Below are positions 14,500 to 15,437 of a DNA stretch of 15,437 bases, in pieces. Numbering within the stretch: position 1 is the first letter of the stretch; each line of letters starts with the position of its first letter. The DNA comes from Clostridium sp. UBA6640. Its GTDB lineage: Bacteria > Bacillota > Clostridia > Clostridiales > Clostridiaceae. The translations under genes and the position numbers were made by a program. Location: positions 1 through 15,437 of the forward strand of contig NZ_DKLM01000144.1 in the NCBI RefSeq assembly GCF_002455975.1, written 5' to 3'. The notes beneath the pieces were generated by a model. That model ran no database searches. It saw only the letters and a program-made list of their open reading frames with translations, and was not told the origin of the DNA.

Positions 14500-14538
14500 A
14501 ATAAAACTTTAGCCATCACTATATAAGCAATGGCTAAA
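14500..14538 (-). terminator. Rho-independent terminator of the oxidoreductase gene
   Basis: A 9-bp perfect stem TTTAGCCAT/ATGGCTAAA (14530-14538 with 14508-14516) with a 13-nt loop is followed on the minus strand by GTTTTATTT. It begins 6 nt after the stop codon of the oxidoreductase. Confidence 0.85.
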
Positions 14539-14544
14539 ATTTTA

Positions 14545-15123
14545 TTATAAGTTTTGTATTAAAGTTTCAGTTTTTGTTAAATACTCTTTACGTGATTCAT
14601 CATCTACAAAAGGAACCGCACCAAAGAAAGTATGATAAAGTGGTTCAATTCCACAAAATTTAAATATACCATCGTTTACCATCTGTTTCATAGCATCATG
14701 CATACCATTTTCCGCATAAGCATCACTAGGAGACCCAGTAGTATTAAATACTAATGCTTTTTTTCCTTCCAGCAAACCTACTGGTGCATTATTGTCATAT
14801 TTATATGCAAATCCATTAGCAAATACTCTATCTATGTATCCTTTAAGTATAGCTGGCATTGATGCCCACCATATAGGGTAAATAAAAGTGATAAGATCCG
14901 CCCATGTTACTTCTTCCTGTTCACATTTAATATCACTAGGAACTTCACCCCTTCCAAAAGCTTCAAAATCTGATGGTTGTAATGTTGGATTAAAGTTAAT
15001 TGCATATAAATCTTTAATCTTTACTTCATGTCCCTTACTTTTACTAACATTTTCTACACTTTGTAATATAGCATGGCAAAAACTATTAGGATTAGGATGA
15101 GCATAAATTATTAAATGTTTCAT
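14545..15123 (-). CDS. Flavodoxin-fold NAD(P)H-dependent oxidoreductase (quinone reductase type)
   Basis: This 192-aa cytosolic flavoprotein belongs to the NAD(P)H quinone oxidoreductase/flavodoxin_2 family (PF02525 type: MdaB, KefF and NQO-like), which performs two-electron reduction of quinones, azo or nitro compounds with bound FMN or FAD. Diagnostic blocks are the N-terminal strand and flavin phosphate loop IIYAHPNPNSFCHAIL at 5-20, WADLITFIYPIWWASMPAILKGYIDRVFANGFAY at 74-107 in segments (the PIWWxxxPAxLKGxxDRV core), and ALVFNTTGSP at 123-132. Length is normal. The ATG is preceded by AAAGGGG at about 8 nt. It is a single-gene unit with its own terminator and no obvious link to the neighbouring operon. 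I see no clear -35/-10 pair upstream. Confidence 0.93.
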   Translation of the reverse strand: MKHLIIYAHPNPNSFCHAILQSVENVSKSKGHEVKIKDLYAINFNPTLQPSDFEAFGRGEVPSDIKCEQEEVTWADLITFIYPIWWASMPAILKGYIDRVFANGFAYKYDNNAPVGLLEGKKALVFNTTGSPSDAYAENGMHDAMKQMVNDGIFKFCGIEPLYHTFFGAVPFVDDESRKEYLTKTETLIQNL

Positions 15124-15308
15124 ATGTATATCCCCTTTCTTAAAACAAATATAATTTAGTTTTTGCTAGTTTATAAATATTATTCCATAGAAACACCAAT
15201 AACTCTTAACTCATAATAACTTATCTATTTTATACTTAATTTATTCTACATCAGATAATACTGATCATCTAAACTTTTTAAGTTACATGATATATTTAAA
15301 ATAAATTT

Positions 15309-15437
15309 TTATTTTTTCATTAATATATAATCAAAATATGATGATGTGTACTTTTCATCATCAATTTTTCTTTGAATTGTTCGTTTCTCTTTATAAAGAA
15401 CTTCAAATCCATTAAAATATTGTTCGATCTCATCCTC
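15309..15437 (-). CDS. C-terminal end of a gene cut by the window edge, possibly a methyltransferase
   Basis: The minus strand has a frame open from the window edge for 42 codons to a TAA at 15311-15309. The translated end (IEQYFNGFEVLYKEKR... then DDEKYTSSYFDYILMKK) is protein-like, with charged/aromatic alternation. It resembles the last strands of class I SAM-dependent methyltransferases (TehB-like), where a YF..FE.LY element is followed by a final beta-hairpin ending in Y/ILxxK. The family call rests on this short stretch only. No convincing terminator follows within the 185 nt before the oxidoreductase gene. Confidence 0.55.
   Translation of the reverse strand, partial: EDEIEQYFNGFEVLYKEKRTIQRKIDDEKYTSSYFDYILMKK

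Noticed and set aside
15240..15275. Terminator after the gene cut at the right edge (ATCAG/CTGAT hairpin)
   Set aside because: The stem is only 5 bp and is not followed by a T-run.

Overview
The window looks like chromosomal DNA from a low-GC Firmicute, most likely a Clostridium-type organism. Support comes from the strong A/T bias, AGGAGG-type ribosome binding sites, sigma-A-like promoters, and the protein families present (MATE pump with TetR, BMP lipoprotein importer, LacI/RbsR-type repressor, M20 hydrolases). Every gene I can support lies on the minus strand, so transcription runs from high to low coordinates. I see no insertion sequence, phage gene, tRNA, rRNA or CRISPR array.

In transcription order: the right edge (15437-15309) carries the C-terminus of a gene cut by the window, possibly a methyltransferase. 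Next is a single-gene unit for a flavodoxin-fold NAD(P)H oxidoreductase (15123-14545) with its own terminator. An 870-base stretch without protein genes follows (14544-13674). It holds a promoter-to-terminator unit of about 210 nt with no real ORF (a candidate small RNA), a very A/T-rich segment, and a conspicuous double LacI-type operator.

The core of the window is a seven-gene operon (13673-5957): ribokinase, BMP-family substrate-binding lipoprotein, a double-domain ABC ATPase, two BPD_transp_2 permeases, an M20 metallohydrolase, and a class-I-GATase-fold protein lacking the catalytic cysteine. The transporter resembles nucleoside importers (B. subtilis NupNOPQ/YufNOPQ type). The ribokinase suggests that a ribose moiety is released inside the cell and phosphorylated. 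No nucleoside hydrolase or phosphorylase is present. Two amide-bond hydrolases are, so the true substrate may be a ribosyl or nucleoside conjugate rather than a plain nucleoside; this is inference. A long near-perfect dyad containing two AAAACGTTTT sites sits over a candidate promoter in front of the operon. A 36-bp perfect palindrome separates the binding-protein gene from the ATPase gene.

Below a terminator at 5612-5640, a second unit starts with a structured leader and encodes an M20D amidohydrolase (5413-4235) tightly coupled to a LacI/RbsR-type regulator (4230-3232). This regulator is the best candidate to bind the AAAACGTTTT sites. A 64-codon orphan gene (3142-2948) with its own terminator follows.

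The left part holds a TetR regulator (2729-2157) and a MATE efflux pump (2135-639) driven by a near-consensus promoter whose -10 box lies inside a TetR-type palindrome, so self-repression and inducible efflux are likely. The unit ends at a terminator (604-630). The left edge has a 140-codon gene of unknown function (446-24).
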